The notes under the pieces are model-generated. The model worked only from the letters and a program-made list of their open reading frames with translations, ran no database searches and had not been told where the DNA came from. The position numbers and the translations under genes are program-made. Shown piece after piece: positions 18,355 to 27,218 of a stretch of DNA of 64,000 nucleotides. This stretch comes from Algoriphagus faecimaris (lineage in GTDB: Bacteria; Bacteroidota; Bacteroidia; Cytophagales; Cyclobacteriaceae): the NCBI RefSeq assembly GCF_900101705.1, contig NZ_FNAC01000013.1:1-64000 (forward strand). Direction: 5' to 3'. Each line of letters begins with the position of its first letter. Positions within the stretch are counted from its first letter, which is position 1.

Positions 18355-20259
18355 ATGAAGAATGCCCTCTTTTTATTGATTTTGACCTTAATTGTTTCTT
18401 GTCAATCTAACAAATTTGAATCCGATGTGGAATTGCCAAGATTGCTTTCCGATGGGGTGGTATTACAAAGGGATCAGGCGGTGAAGGTTTGGGGTAGGGG
18501 AGTTCCAGGTAAAAACGTGAGGGTCGGTGTGGCTGGTACCGTAGCTAGTTCACAGGTTGATGCAGATAGCACTTGGAAAGTGACCATTCCGGCTACTCCT
18601 GCGGGTGGTCCGTTTCTTCTTACAGTCAACCAAGAGACTGTAAAAGATGTCTATTTTGGAGATGTATGGGTAGCTGGCGGGCAGTCCAATATGGAGTGGC
18701 CCATGAAATCAGGAGTACTAGGTGCGGAAGTAGAGATAGATAGTGCTGATTTTCCTCAAATACGCTTTTTCAAAGTTGACAAGAGTTATTCTGTATTACC
18801 AAAGCAAGATGTTTCTGGCGGTAAATGGACGCTTGCTGACAGTACTCATTTGGGGGGTTTCTCGGCTATAGCTTGGTACTTTGCCAAACAAAATCATCTG
18901 GAGAAAAATGTCCCCATTGGCATCATAGAGTCCAATTGGGGTGGTACACCTGCAGAAGGCTGGACACCTGCATCCCTACTAGCTGGAATGGAAAACATGA
19001 GTTTTACAGAGGAGGCAAAGGATATAATAGAGAAGCCTGAGAAATGGGAAAGAGAAAATCTCGCCAATAAAAAACGAAGTGAGATGCGGGATTTGCTGGT
19101 CAACCGTCCCGATTCAGCCACCGCTTCTGAGGTTTCTTCGGTGAGCTACAATGATTCTCAATGGAGAAAAATCCAATTGCCTCAGAATAATCCTTTAGCA
19201 CATATCGCGTGGCTAAGGAAAAACTTTACGCTTAATCAGAAAACAGGATTGTCTCTTTTTCTTCCTGATGTAAATGATATGGCCTATTTCTATATCAATG
19301 GAGTCCAAATTCACCATAAAGACTGGGGACAGAGTATGCCTGAACTCAGTATACCTGAAGAAGTATTGTTTCAAGGCAAAAATACACTCACAGTTCGATT
19401 AGTAAAGACTTGGAATAATCAACCAGTTTTGGGCTCAGCGGGTAAAATGTACCTTGCTCAAAACGGCAATAAAATCAATCTTGAGGGGACTTGGTCCTAT
19501 TCCAATGATTTGATAGAGCCTCAGCTTCCAAAGGTGGAGAATTTGAACTGGAAGCCCGGTATGATGTATAATGCAATGATTCATCCGCTTACACATTTTG
19601 GAATCCGTGGTGTGATTTGGTATCAGGGAGAAAGTAATGCAGGAAGACATGGGGAATACAAAGGATTGTTTACGACATTAATACAAAGCTGGAGACAAGC
19701 TTGGAGTTTCGGAGATTTCCCTTTTCTTTTTGTACAACTGGCAAATTTTATGGAGCGCCAAGAACTTCAGCCAACTAGTGATTGGGCGGCACTGAGAGAA
19801 GCACAAAGAGAGGCTTTAGTGTTGCCTAAAACCGGTATGGCAGTTGCCATAGATATTGGGGAAGCAGAAGATATTCATCCTCGCAATAAGCAAGATGTAG
19901 CAGATAGATTGTGGAGAATTGCAAAAAAAATATCCTTTGGAGATAGCGTCATTAGTCAGGGACCCCTATTGGAGTCTGTAGAAAAATTAGGTGCAGAGCT
20001 GCGATTGGTTTACACTTCTGTAGGTGGGGGATTGAGCTTGAGCTCAGGAGATGAAGTCTTGGGCTATGCGCTCCAAAACCAAAATGGTGCTTGGAAATCT
20101 TTTCCGGGTAAAATTACAGGAGTAAATGAAATCAGAATAGCCATGGAATCGGGTTTTGATCCGGTCGAACTTCGCTATGCTTGGGCTGATAATCCCGCGG
20201 TTAATTTATATAACTCCGAGAACTTGCCCGCTGTACCTTTAAGGTTTCAGATCAGGTGA
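18355..20259 (+). CDS. Sialate O-acetylesterase-like lipoprotein (SGNH hydrolase)
   Basis: A 634-residue exported carbohydrate esterase. Residues 1-16 form a lipoprotein signal with LTLIVSC as lipobox (Cys16), so it is probably anchored in the outer membrane. The SGNH motifs are GGQSNMEW with catalytic Ser111, GVIWYQGESNAG (about 422-433) and DIHPRNK near the end for the Asp/His pair. An inserted beta-sandwich (about 235-375) splits the catalytic domain, as in the family. It likely removes acetyl groups from sialic acid or from plant xylan-type sugars; the nearby xylose genes make the second option attractive but unproven. It has its own promoter region after the xylA terminator. Confidence 0.88.
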   Translation: MKNALFLLILTLIVSCQSNKFESDVELPRLLSDGVVLQRDQAVKVWGRGVPGKNVRVGVAGTVASSQVDADSTWKVTIPATPAGGPFLLTVNQETVKDVYFGDVWVAGGQSNMEWPMKSGVLGAEVEIDSADFPQIRFFKVDKSYSVLPKQDVSGGKWTLADSTHLGGFSAIAWYFAKQNHLEKNVPIGIIESNWGGTPAEGWTPASLLAGMENMSFTEEAKDIIEKPEKWERENLANKKRSEMRDLLVNRPDSATASEVSSVSYNDSQWRKIQLPQNNPLAHIAWLRKNFTLNQKTGLSLFLPDVNDMAYFYINGVQIHHKDWGQSMPELSIPEEVLFQGKNTLTVRLVKTWNNQPVLGSAGKMYLAQNGNKINLEGTWSYSNDLIEPQLPKVENLNWKPGMMYNAMIHPLTHFGIRGVIWYQGESNAGRHGEYKGLFTTLIQSWRQAWSFGDFPFLFVQLANFMERQELQPTSDWAALREAQREALVLPKTGMAVAIDIGEAEDIHPRNKQDVADRLWRIAKKISFGDSVISQGPLLESVEKLGAELRLVYTSVGGGLSLSSGDEVLGYALQNQNGAWKSFPGKITGVNEIRIAMESGFDPVELRYAWADNPAVNLYNSENLPAVPLRFQIR

Positions 20260-20273
20260 ATTGATAAGAGATT

Positions 20274-21332
20274 TTATTTAGTCAACTCATTGGCTTTAAT
20301 CATATCCTCGATCATATCTTCAAACTCAGGCCTTGGAGGAATTTTGACGACATTTTCTAAGAAATCAATGGTTTCAAACAAGACTCCCTCCCAATCGTCT
20401 GAAGTAATGGAACTTGCAATCACATGGTCGCCGGATTTAGGAAATGCTTTCTCTCTCTTGAGTGCCTCAGGCGTATTTACCTGCTGATACATTTCAAGCA
20501 TTCTGGGGACGGATACTACAAAATCCTGCTCCTGTGCACTTTTATAATAATACCCTAAAAATAGGGGTTGATTGATCTTTTTGAAGGTATCCTCATTCAT
20601 CATGCTGTATAGCAAAACGGCCAAGCTTTCGTATCCATTGATATGGTAATCTTCAGACCAAAAAGCAGCCTTTTCACCTTCCCGATTCTGATGAATTACC
20701 TTATTTTCCATAGCGCTGACTTCCATCAAAAACTTTTGCCAAGGTTTGAAAAAGCCTCCGAGCCGTTCTCCGTTTTCTCGGATTGCAGGTGAATACAGCG
20801 CAATGGCTTTGATTTCGGGCTGTTGGCTAGCTAGCAATAATGTTAACGCACCACCCATTGAAGTACCCACAACGATCACTTCATCTCCGAGACTTTTTCC
20901 GATTTGAAAAGCTTCTCCAGCAGCATCAGCTAGCTTTTGAGCAGATAGGTATTCCATTCCATTTTCTCTTCTGATCCCATGCTCCGGAAGTCGAGTTACG
21001 AATAAATTGGCACCAAAATGATTGGCCAAAAATCGATGGACCGGATCACCCTCCATAGGACTTGCTCCAAAGCCGTGAATATAAACAATGGAATAGGGTG
21101 TTTTTCGCTTATTGGAAGAGTCTGCCCATACGATATAGGCTTCGTTACCCGGCTTGAGACCAACTACAGAATCTTCCCGGCTGTGGATGTAATTTTCCAA
21201 TTCTTGGATACGGGTAGGTATCTCTGGAAAATTTATACTTAATTCTTGTTTTTCGACCTTTGGTCCCAAAACGTACACAATGGCGAAAACCATTGCAAGA
21301 GCAAAAATTCCAAGGAAGAGTTTACGAAGCAT
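20274..21332 (-). CDS. Membrane-anchored alpha/beta hydrolase
   Basis: A 352-residue alpha/beta-hydrolase fold protein with an N-terminal TM anchor or signal (residues 1-22). The oxyanion-hole region is VYIHGFGASP and the nucleophile elbow is GTSMGG with Ser158; the catalytic His is probably in SGDHVIASS near the C-terminus. This pattern fits a carboxylesterase or lysophospholipase-like lipase, but the substrate cannot be read from sequence. It is transcribed with the small lipoprotein gene 4 bases upstream, and is convergent with the sialate O-acetylesterase gene (14-base gap). Confidence 0.8.
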   Translation of the reverse strand: MLRKLFLGIFALAMVFAIVYVLGPKVEKQELSINFPEIPTRIQELENYIHSREDSVVGLKPGNEAYIVWADSSNKRKTPYSIVYIHGFGASPMEGDPVHRFLANHFGANLFVTRLPEHGIRRENGMEYLSAQKLADAAGEAFQIGKSLGDEVIVVGTSMGGALTLLLASQQPEIKAIALYSPAIRENGERLGGFFKPWQKFLMEVSAMENKVIHQNREGEKAAFWSEDYHINGYESLAVLLYSMMNEDTFKKINQPLFLGYYYKSAQEQDFVVSVPRMLEMYQQVNTPEALKREKAFPKSGDHVIASSITSDDWEGVLFETIDFLENVVKIPPRPEFEDMIEDMIKANELTK

Positions 21333-21336
21333 ATTT

Positions 21337-21933
21337 TCAACTGGTTTGAAGTAGGGGACTTTGAGTTTCTTTCACCAAAGCAGTTCCATCTTTTAGAAAT
21401 ACGAAAGTACGGGTTTTTAATTGTGAAAAATTAGTCGGTCTTAGTTTTAGATCCAATCCAATCACAGGTTCTATCTGACTGAAATCACGAAATTTTGCAA
21501 GAGTTTCTTTAGAAGTAGTCTCTAGTAAATAAGAAATATCTGTGCCCGCAGGAAGTCCCTCGAATGGCGCTGTCAAGACCACCGAAATATTTGAAATATT
21601 TCTTAGGTTTAATTGGGGAATGCAGGATAGAGCCATACTCTCCCAAGGGAATGAGAAGTTATTTCTGTAAAGATTACTCAATCTTTCTGGAGTGAATTCC
21701 AAAACTACCTGGAACTCTTCGAAGTCAACAGTGTCTGAAGAAGATGAATATTGATTATTGAGGTAGGGAGTGTAAAACACCTCGAAATCAATGAGATTAG
21801 CATTGACTGGATCAGGACAGCGGGCGTAAAGATCGGGGAGTTGCTCTTGTACACAAGCAAGTGTCACCATCAATAGTAGATAGCTACCAATTACAAAAAA
21901 CGTGAACTGAATTTTTTTAACCATACCTGCCAT
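21337..21933 (-). CDS. Hypothetical lipoprotein upstream of an alpha/beta hydrolase
   Basis: A 198-residue protein of no family that I recognise. The N-terminus has a hydrophobic segment ending in LMVTLACVQEQ, a plausible lipobox, so it is probably a lipoprotein. The rest is mainly beta-strand-like with no catalytic motif. Two ATG codons (21933 and 21924) are possible starts; the second gives a more usual lysine-rich signal MVKKIQ. The gene ends 4 bases before the hydrolase start, so the two are co-transcribed. Confidence 0.6.
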   Translation of the reverse strand: MAGMVKKIQFTFFVIGSYLLLMVTLACVQEQLPDLYARCPDPVNANLIDFEVFYTPYLNNQYSSSSDTVDFEEFQVVLEFTPERLSNLYRNNFSFPWESMALSCIPQLNLRNISNISVVLTAPFEGLPAGTDISYLLETTSKETLAKFRDFSQIEPVIGLDLKLRPTNFSQLKTRTFVFLKDGTALVKETQSPLLQTS

Positions 21934-22071
21934 ATCAACTCTGATAAAATTAAGGATTCTCTGAATTGATTAATAAAATTTTAACCTAGATCGGAGAAAT
22001 TTAACATTTGCGAATGAACAGAAGTATCAAAATGCTTCCTACTTTCGTATTGTATTGAAATAGCTACCTTA

Positions 22072-22638
22072 ATGAAAAAGACTTTACTCCCGTTTTTGTT
22101 TTTATTTATTGGTTTTCAAGTTTTTGGCCAAGAAAAATTACCCTCTCAATCTGTTTTTCTCGAAGTAGGAGGTGCTGGCCTGCCTTATAGTTTTAATTAC
22201 GATTTTCGTTTTGACCCCTCAAATATGAATTCATGGGGAATGAGAGTTGGTGCAGGTGGTTATACGGTTTCTGGAGGGGATTCTTTTTTCTCTTTACCGA
22301 TAATGGCAAACAAGCTTTATGGAAAAGGGCCACATTACTTCGAGTTTGGAGCGGGGATGACTTTTTTCACATTCAGTAGAGATGCTTACACTTACTGCGA
22401 ATCTGGTTATTTTGATAATAATTCGGGCCAATATATTTGCTCTTCCTATGCTCAAGATAATTTCAATTTTATCTTGGATGTGGATGGTTCTCCTAGCGTG
22501 ATGGGTGTTTTGAATTTTGGCTATAGAAAAATCCCTGTGGATGGGGGCTTCACTTGGAAAGTCAATGTAAATCCGATTTTCAATAATAATGGTTTCTGGC
22601 CTTTATTCGCGGGTGTTGGATTTGGATATGCATTTTAA
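22072..22638 (+). CDS. Small outer-membrane beta-barrel-like protein, copy 1
   Basis: A 188-residue protein with signal peptide (residues 1-19, ending VFGQE). The mature part has alternating hydrophobic/aromatic strands and ends in GVGFGYAF with a terminal Phe, as outer-membrane barrels do. It shares its layout with the next gene: a GGAGLPYSFNYD / GNGISYSMNYD motif early and the FGYR..P.DGGF motif near the end. Function is unknown. The two genes are 15 bases apart and form a tandem paralogous pair. Confidence 0.62.
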   Translation: MKKTLLPFLFLFIGFQVFGQEKLPSQSVFLEVGGAGLPYSFNYDFRFDPSNMNSWGMRVGAGGYTVSGGDSFFSLPIMANKLYGKGPHYFEFGAGMTFFTFSRDAYTYCESGYFDNNSGQYICSSYAQDNFNFILDVDGSPSVMGVLNFGYRKIPVDGGFTWKVNVNPIFNNNGFWPLFAGVGFGYAF

Positions 22639-22653
22639 ACTAAAGTAATTCAA

Positions 22654-23157
22654 TTGATGAAACAGCTTTTATTGTGTTTTATTCTATCTCTATTCATATT
22701 TAATCTCGAGAGTAAAGCTCAAGAACAAGATCGAGAGCAGGGCAAAGCTTTTTATGTGGAGTTATTGGGAAATGGTATTTCCTACTCTATGAATTATGAT
22801 CAACGATTCCAAAAACGGCTAGATGGTTTAGGTTTTCGTGCAGGGGCTTCTTTTTTATCTATCGGAGGGTCTTCGGTTGGAACAGTTCCGATTGGTTTAA
22901 ATTATCTTTTAGGCAAAAACGGACAATATTTTGAAATGGGATTAGGCAGCACTTTTCTATTTGGAGGTGCCAGTACCGATTTTGCTGTTGGTGACGGAGA
23001 AGCTTTGAGTACTTATTTGGTAGGAACTATGAATTTTGGATACAGAAGTGAACCTACAGATGGAGGCTTTTTGTTTCGCGCCAATTTAACTCCTGTTTTT
23101 GGAGGGTTTGGATTTTACCCTTTTTATGGAGGGGTTAGTTTTGGATATGCGTTTTAA
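22654..23157 (+). CDS. Small outer-membrane beta-barrel-like protein, copy 2
   Basis: A 167-residue paralogue of the preceding gene with signal peptide (about residues 1-22). It keeps the early motif GNGISYSMNYDQRF, the MNFGYRSEPTDGGF motif and the terminal FGYAF. It lacks the Cys/Tyr-rich loop present in copy 1 (about residues 105-130 there). No known family function was recognised. It is convergent with the monooxygenase-like gene, whose stop is 2 bases away. Confidence 0.62.
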   Translation: MMKQLLLCFILSLFIFNLESKAQEQDREQGKAFYVELLGNGISYSMNYDQRFQKRLDGLGFRAGASFLSIGGSSVGTVPIGLNYLLGKNGQYFEMGLGSTFLFGGASTDFAVGDGEALSTYLVGTMNFGYRSEPTDGGFLFRANLTPVFGGFGFYPFYGGVSFGYAF

Positions 23158-23159
23158 GT

Positions 23160-23492
23160 TTAGATTTTTTCAAAACCATAATCCTTTTCCACTAAGCAAA
23201 TTCTTGTTTTGAAGGACTGATACCATTTGCTTTTTCCTCTTTCTTGTGCAATCTGATGTGCTGTTTGTACTTTCCATTTTTGGATAGCTTCTAAGCTTTC
23301 CCAATAGCTAACCGTGATACCCATCCCTTCTCGGGCGCTTTCATGGCCTAGATAACCCTCTTGGGTCTTGGCCAGTTTTACCATGAGCTCGGCAGTCTCT
23401 TCGTATCCCTCATCGATGCTGGTGCGAAGATTAGTGAAGATAACAGCATAGTAGGGAGGTTTTGGCGTATTAGCTATCATTTCTTTAGTCAT
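23160..23492 (-). CDS. Antibiotic-biosynthesis-monooxygenase-like (ABM) domain protein
   Basis: A 110-residue dimeric ferredoxin-like ABM-domain protein: a YYAVIFTNLRT first strand, a helix with EETAELMVKLAKTQEGYLGHES, the strand GITVSYWESLEAIQKW and a final helix. The family includes quinol and heme-like monooxygenases and many small stress proteins; the substrate is not evident. ATG at 23492 is chosen because it overlaps the end of the DJ-1-like gene by 8 bases; an upstream in-frame start would lie well inside that gene. The overlap implies translational coupling. Confidence 0.75.
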   Translation of the reverse strand: MTKEMIANTPKPPYYAVIFTNLRTSIDEGYEETAELMVKLAKTQEGYLGHESAREGMGITVSYWESLEAIQKWKVQTAHQIAQERGKSKWYQSFKTRICLVEKDYGFEKI

Positions 23493-24072
23493 TAAAGATT
23501 GGATACTCCATGTAATCCGCGACTGATTTCGCCAAATCATAACCCCACGTTTTACTAACCAGATTTAGCGATAGATCAATACCTGCCGATACTCCCGCCG
23601 CTGTAAATAGCTTTGAATTTGCCTCTACAAATCTCCTGTCAGGCTTAGGATTTCCATTTTTTACCAATTTTTCCAGATCAGCATAGACCGATCGATGGGT
23701 GCAGTATTGATTTCCATCTAATAGACCCAATTTGGCGGGGATTCTTGCTCCTGAGCAAACTGACATCGTCCATTTGGCCTGCTCAATAAGTTGATGGAGG
23801 ACCTCCATGGAAGCTTGATTTTTTATGACTAGTTTACTCCCCTCTCCTCCAGGGATGACTAAGTAATCTATAGGAGGCAATTCAGAAAAAGCCATAGAAG
23901 GAATCACTTTCATTCTACCAATCGTGGTAATTGGTAATATTTTTTCGGAAAAAGTAAAAACCCTTAATTTTTCACTCTTGAGTAAGTCTGAAGCAGTTGT
24001 AAATACCTCAAAAGGTCCAACAAAGTCGAGCGGCTCTACTTGATCAAAAAGGTAAATTCCAAGATTTTTCAT
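23485..24072 (-). CDS. DJ-1/PfpI family protein
   Basis: A 195-residue DJ-1/PfpI (class I glutamine amidotransferase-like) protein. The glutamate of IDYLVIPGGEGSK and the nucleophile elbow SVCSGARIPAKLG (Cys near residue 106) match the family, whose members include isonitrile hydratases, glyoxalase III-like and transcription-regulator-like proteins. The start MKNLGIYLFDQVEPLDFVGP fits isonitrile-hydratase-like members. Co-transcribed with the ABM protein through an 8-base overlap. Confidence 0.85.
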   Translation of the reverse strand: MKNLGIYLFDQVEPLDFVGPFEVFTTASDLLKSEKLRVFTFSEKILPITTIGRMKVIPSMAFSELPPIDYLVIPGGEGSKLVIKNQASMEVLHQLIEQAKWTMSVCSGARIPAKLGLLDGNQYCTHRSVYADLEKLVKNGNPKPDRRFVEANSKLFTAAGVSAGIDLSLNLVSKTWGYDLAKSVADYMEYPIFND

Positions 24073-24091
24073 GCTATATAATGCTGTTTTG

Positions 24092-25309
24092 TTATTTGGG
24101 TAAGCTTTCTAAGATAAGTTCTATGAGTTTGGCTTTTTCGCTGTTGGGAATCCATCGTGCTACGATGACCAAATCATTTTTCTGATCTACATAAATCATA
24201 TTTGTACCTGCACCTATATGAAGAAAAGCTGATTTAGGACCTTTAGGAACTTGTTTTTGATCTTCATTGAGAAAATAATTCATAAATCCATACCCAGGGT
24301 TGGCAGGGGTAGGGGTTTTTGATTTGAGCAGCCATTCTTCAGAAATCAGTTGTTGTCCTTTCCAATTACCATCTCGCAGTGTCAAATAACCAAATCTGGC
24401 CTGATCCCATGCGGAGAGCATCATACCACCACCCCAGTGAGAACCTCCTGAGACAGACTGTACGATTTCTCCGTCCAAGATGATGAAGGAATTTTCGTAA
24501 CCTGTCCATCTCCAAGTGTCAGAGGCGCCTATGGGATCCATTATGTGCTCCTTGAGTACTTTAGGAAGTGGTTTTCTCCATACATTTAATAGCGCCAGTG
24601 CCAATACATTTACCCGTGTATCATTGTATTCGTAGACTGACCCAGGCTCATTTTGTGGGCGGGCTCTTTTCTGTGCAACACCTTCAGCAGGACGATCACC
24701 CCAGTCGGGCTTGCCCCACAGCGTTCCTTCCCAGTCTGATGTTTGACGAAGGAGATGATCCCATGTGATTTTGCGATTATGATCTGTATCAAACAGTTCA
24801 AACACATCATCTTCCATCACATGATCCGATTTGTTCATTAGTGTTTTATATGGCTCGTAGGGGTAAATAGGAGCCATGTAGGGGTATACTAGATCCTTCT
24901 CAGATTGGATTAGGCCTTTTTCCACCGCTAGTCCTGCTGTGGTAGATAGGAAGCTTTTTGCTACTGAGAAAGTCAAATCTACTCTATCCGGCTGTCCCCA
25001 TTGACCTACCAAGTATCCTTTGTAAATAATCAAACCTGTGGCAGGACCTCTTGTTTTCATAGGTCCTACAGGATAGCCAAAAGGCTCTCTGCCGAACGCA
25101 GACTCATAATGTGCAATTTTTAAGTTTGGGTTTTGATTACTTTCATTGGCTATAGCGAATTCAATAGCTTCTTTGATTTTTTCAGGATTTAAGCTTAATT
25201 CTTCCGGAGATTTTGTTTCCCAATTTCCCTTATCAGGAAAGTAGCTTTGAGATCTGCCAACGCTTACAAGAAGAAGGGACAGTAGGAGGGTGCTTATTGT
25301 CTTTATCAT
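24092..25309 (-). CDS. Exported serine hydrolase, beta-lactamase/PBP-like (class C fold)
   Basis: A 405-residue protein with a signal peptide (residues 1-20). The SxxK motif is SVAK with Ser115 and Lys118, the YxN motif is YEYND (about 225), and the third motif is HIGAGT near residue 370 in place of KTG. This is the Beta-lactamase (PF00144) family, which covers esterases, D-aminopeptidases and AmpC-like enzymes. Resistance function cannot be inferred. It is monocistronic; the DJ-1 gene starts 19 bases beyond its stop. Confidence 0.85.
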   Translation of the reverse strand: MIKTISTLLLSLLLVSVGRSQSYFPDKGNWETKSPEELSLNPEKIKEAIEFAIANESNQNPNLKIAHYESAFGREPFGYPVGPMKTRGPATGLIIYKGYLVGQWGQPDRVDLTFSVAKSFLSTTAGLAVEKGLIQSEKDLVYPYMAPIYPYEPYKTLMNKSDHVMEDDVFELFDTDHNRKITWDHLLRQTSDWEGTLWGKPDWGDRPAEGVAQKRARPQNEPGSVYEYNDTRVNVLALALLNVWRKPLPKVLKEHIMDPIGASDTWRWTGYENSFIILDGEIVQSVSGGSHWGGGMMLSAWDQARFGYLTLRDGNWKGQQLISEEWLLKSKTPTPANPGYGFMNYFLNEDQKQVPKGPKSAFLHIGAGTNMIYVDQKNDLVIVARWIPNSEKAKLIELILESLPK

Positions 25310-25331
25310 ATGATTGATTTCAAAAACCTAA

Positions 25332-25361
25332 TTTGACACTAGTTTAAAGATTTTATCTTTG
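25332..25361 (+). promoter_or_regulatory. Bacteroidota-type promoter for the FAD oxidoreductase gene
   Basis: TTTG at 25332-25335, an 18-base spacer and TATCTTTG at 25354-25361 match the TTTG/TAnnTTTG consensus recognised by the Bacteroidota primary sigma factor. It faces the FAD oxidoreductase gene, leaving a leader of about 150 bases before the ATG at 25523. A search for the consensus with a genome-wide matrix would test it. Confidence 0.5.
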
Positions 25362-25522
25362 TTTTTGGAGTGAAATCGGATTTGATTTTGATAGTCGGGG
25401 AATGTATCTTTTTTTTCTGGGTAAAACCCTTTTGAATTTACCTAGTTGAAAAGATGACTACGGCAATCAATATTCGCAAATTGATTACATGTTTTTTTGA
25501 TACACAACCCAGTAAAATAATT

Positions 25523-26770
25523 ATGGAAAAGGAAAAAGTTTACATTGTAGGTGCAGGAGTCTCAGGTTTGGTAGCGGCCTTGGAGCTTGAAAAAGCTGGT
25601 TTTTCTCCCATCATTCTTGAAGGTTCCGATACTATCGGGGGCCGAATGAAAACAGATGAAGTTGATGGATTTTTATTGGATCATGGTTTTCAGGTGCTCA
25701 ATACGGCTTACCCTGAGGCTAAAAAATACTTGGATTTTCAGGGGCTTAAACTCAAAACCTTTGATCCTGGAGCGGTAATTTTTGATGAGAAGGATTCTTA
25801 TTTGATTTCGGATCCCATGCGCAATCCACTGAAGGTAGTTGGGATGGCTTTTTCCAAGGTTGGAAATTTTTTAGACAAGGTGAAAATGTTTAGTTTAACC
25901 CAGGAACTAAAAAAACAAAGTAATGAAGAGATTTTCAGCAAGCCGGCTGTCCCCACACTTCAATATTTAAAAGACTACGGTTTTTCGCCAACCATTATTG
26001 AAAATTTTTTCAAGCCCTTTTTCAGAGGGATTTTTCTTGAGAAACATTTGAATACAAGTAGTCGAATGTTTGAGTTTGTGTTTAAAATGTTTGCACTTGG
26101 CCATGCTGCAGTGCCTGAGAAGGGAATGGGTGAAATTCCTAAAATGCTACGAAAGCAACTTAGCAGCACGCAAATCTATTTTGAAACCCGAGTAAAAGAA
26201 ATTCAAGGTAACGCTATTCATCTAGAAAATGGAGAGGTGATAATTGCTGACAGAATCATCGTTGCCGTACAACCTGATCGGGTTATGAAACAGTTGCAAG
26301 GACAATTCGCACCGTCCAGAAAAGTGATAAATCTTTATTTTACGCTCCAAAAATCCTTCATGGCTAGGCCTATGATTGGGCTAGTGAAAGGAGACCATCT
26401 GGTTAATAACTTGGTTTTTATGGATGATGTCTCACCGGCCTATTCCAAGGGTGATCGCTCACTTTTATCAGTCACAGTTTTAGAGTCTGATCTTGAAGAA
26501 AAGGATTTGGTGAAAGAAGTACAGCTTGAGTTGGCTGGAATTTCAGGAGTAAAGGCCGAGTATTTTAAGTATTTGAAAGGGTATTGGATTGACTATGCCT
26601 TGCCTAATCTAGATGATCTTAGGTATTCAATGCCTTTGACAGAATGTAAAATCACAGATCAAGTTTATTTGGCAGGAGATTATTTACTCAATGGCTCCAT
26701 TAATGCAGCAATGACTTCGGGAAGAACGGCTGCTGAGGCGATTGTTCATTCCTACATGAGGACTCATTAA
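25523..26770 (+). CDS. FAD-dependent oxidoreductase (amine-oxidase/phytoene-desaturase-like)
   Basis: A roughly 415-residue flavoprotein. The N-terminus carries the dinucleotide-binding VYIVGAGVSGLVAALELE, followed by the GGR motif in DTIGGRMKTD, and the C-terminus has the second FAD motif around QVYLAGDYLLNGSINAAMTSG. The family covers monoamine oxidases, protoporphyrinogen oxidase and carotenoid desaturases; the substrate is not clear. ATG at 25523 was chosen because the Rossmann motif starts 5 residues later; an upstream in-frame start adds 23 residues with no family match. No pathway neighbours. Confidence 0.85.
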   Translation: MEKEKVYIVGAGVSGLVAALELEKAGFSPIILEGSDTIGGRMKTDEVDGFLLDHGFQVLNTAYPEAKKYLDFQGLKLKTFDPGAVIFDEKDSYLISDPMRNPLKVVGMAFSKVGNFLDKVKMFSLTQELKKQSNEEIFSKPAVPTLQYLKDYGFSPTIIENFFKPFFRGIFLEKHLNTSSRMFEFVFKMFALGHAAVPEKGMGEIPKMLRKQLSSTQIYFETRVKEIQGNAIHLENGEVIIADRIIVAVQPDRVMKQLQGQFAPSRKVINLYFTLQKSFMARPMIGLVKGDHLVNNLVFMDDVSPAYSKGDRSLLSVTVLESDLEEKDLVKEVQLELAGISGVKAEYFKYLKGYWIDYALPNLDDLRYSMPLTECKITDQVYLAGDYLLNGSINAAMTSGRTAAEAIVHSYMRTH

Positions 26771-26823
26771 GAGTGAATTGACTTTTTGCGGCTTTTCTAA
26801 AGTAAAATCACGATCTTTAGCCA

Positions 26824-27165
26824 ATGAAAACAGCCCCCCTTTGCCCTTCATGTCAATCTCCCTATGCCTACGAAGTAGGAGATAAATTTATCTGTCCTGA
26901 ATGCGCATTTGAATGGCATCCAACCGATGCTTTGGATACTGTTGAGGAATCAAATGAAGTCAAGGATGCAAATGGTAATCTACTACATGATGGGGATTCG
27001 GTGGTAATTATCAAAGATCTTCCAGTAAAAGGAGCCCCTAAACCTATTAAGGCAGGTACGAAAGTAAAAAATATACGCCTTGTAGATGGAGACCACAATA
27101 TAGACTGTAAAATAGATGGATTTGGCTCGATGGGTTTAAAGTCTGAATTTGTAAAGAAGGCATAA
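26824..27165 (+). CDS. PhnA-like zinc-ribbon protein (YjdM family)
   Basis: A 113-residue protein with an N-terminal zinc ribbon: [13 protein letters not shown] and ICPECAFEW (two CxxC pairs at about residues 8-11 and 27-30). The C-terminal PhnA domain has [23 protein letters not shown] and the strand [16 protein letters not shown]. coli YjdM/PhnA is the reference; despite the old name it is not required for phosphonate use, and its role is unclear. Complete and of normal length. Confidence 0.88.
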   Translation: MKTAPLCPSCQSPYAYEVGDKFICPECAFEWHPTDALDTVEESNEVKDANGNLLHDGDSVVIIKDLPVKGAPKPIKAGTKVKNIRLVDGDHNIDCKIDGFGSMGLKSEFVKKA

Positions 27166-27196
27166 AAAAAAAGCAGAGAGTCTAGCTCGCTGCTTT
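27164..27196. terminator. Probable bidirectional terminator
   Basis: AAAGCAG at 27170-27176 and CTGCTTT at 27190-27196 form a stem that can be lengthened to about 9 bp with one mismatch. A-runs on the left give T-runs for the minus strand. It lies between the convergent PhnA-like and sugar-isomerase-like genes. Confidence 0.5.
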
Positions 27197-27218
27197 CATA
27201 TGTTGAGTTTAATACTGT

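Noticed and set aside
24092-25309. Beta-lactam resistance gene
   Set aside because: SxxK and YxN are present but the third motif is HIGAGT and the family is broad; no evidence for beta-lactamase activity.
26824-27165. Phosphonate-degradation enzyme
   Set aside because: The PhnA name is historical; no phn genes are near and the protein is only a zinc-ribbon protein.
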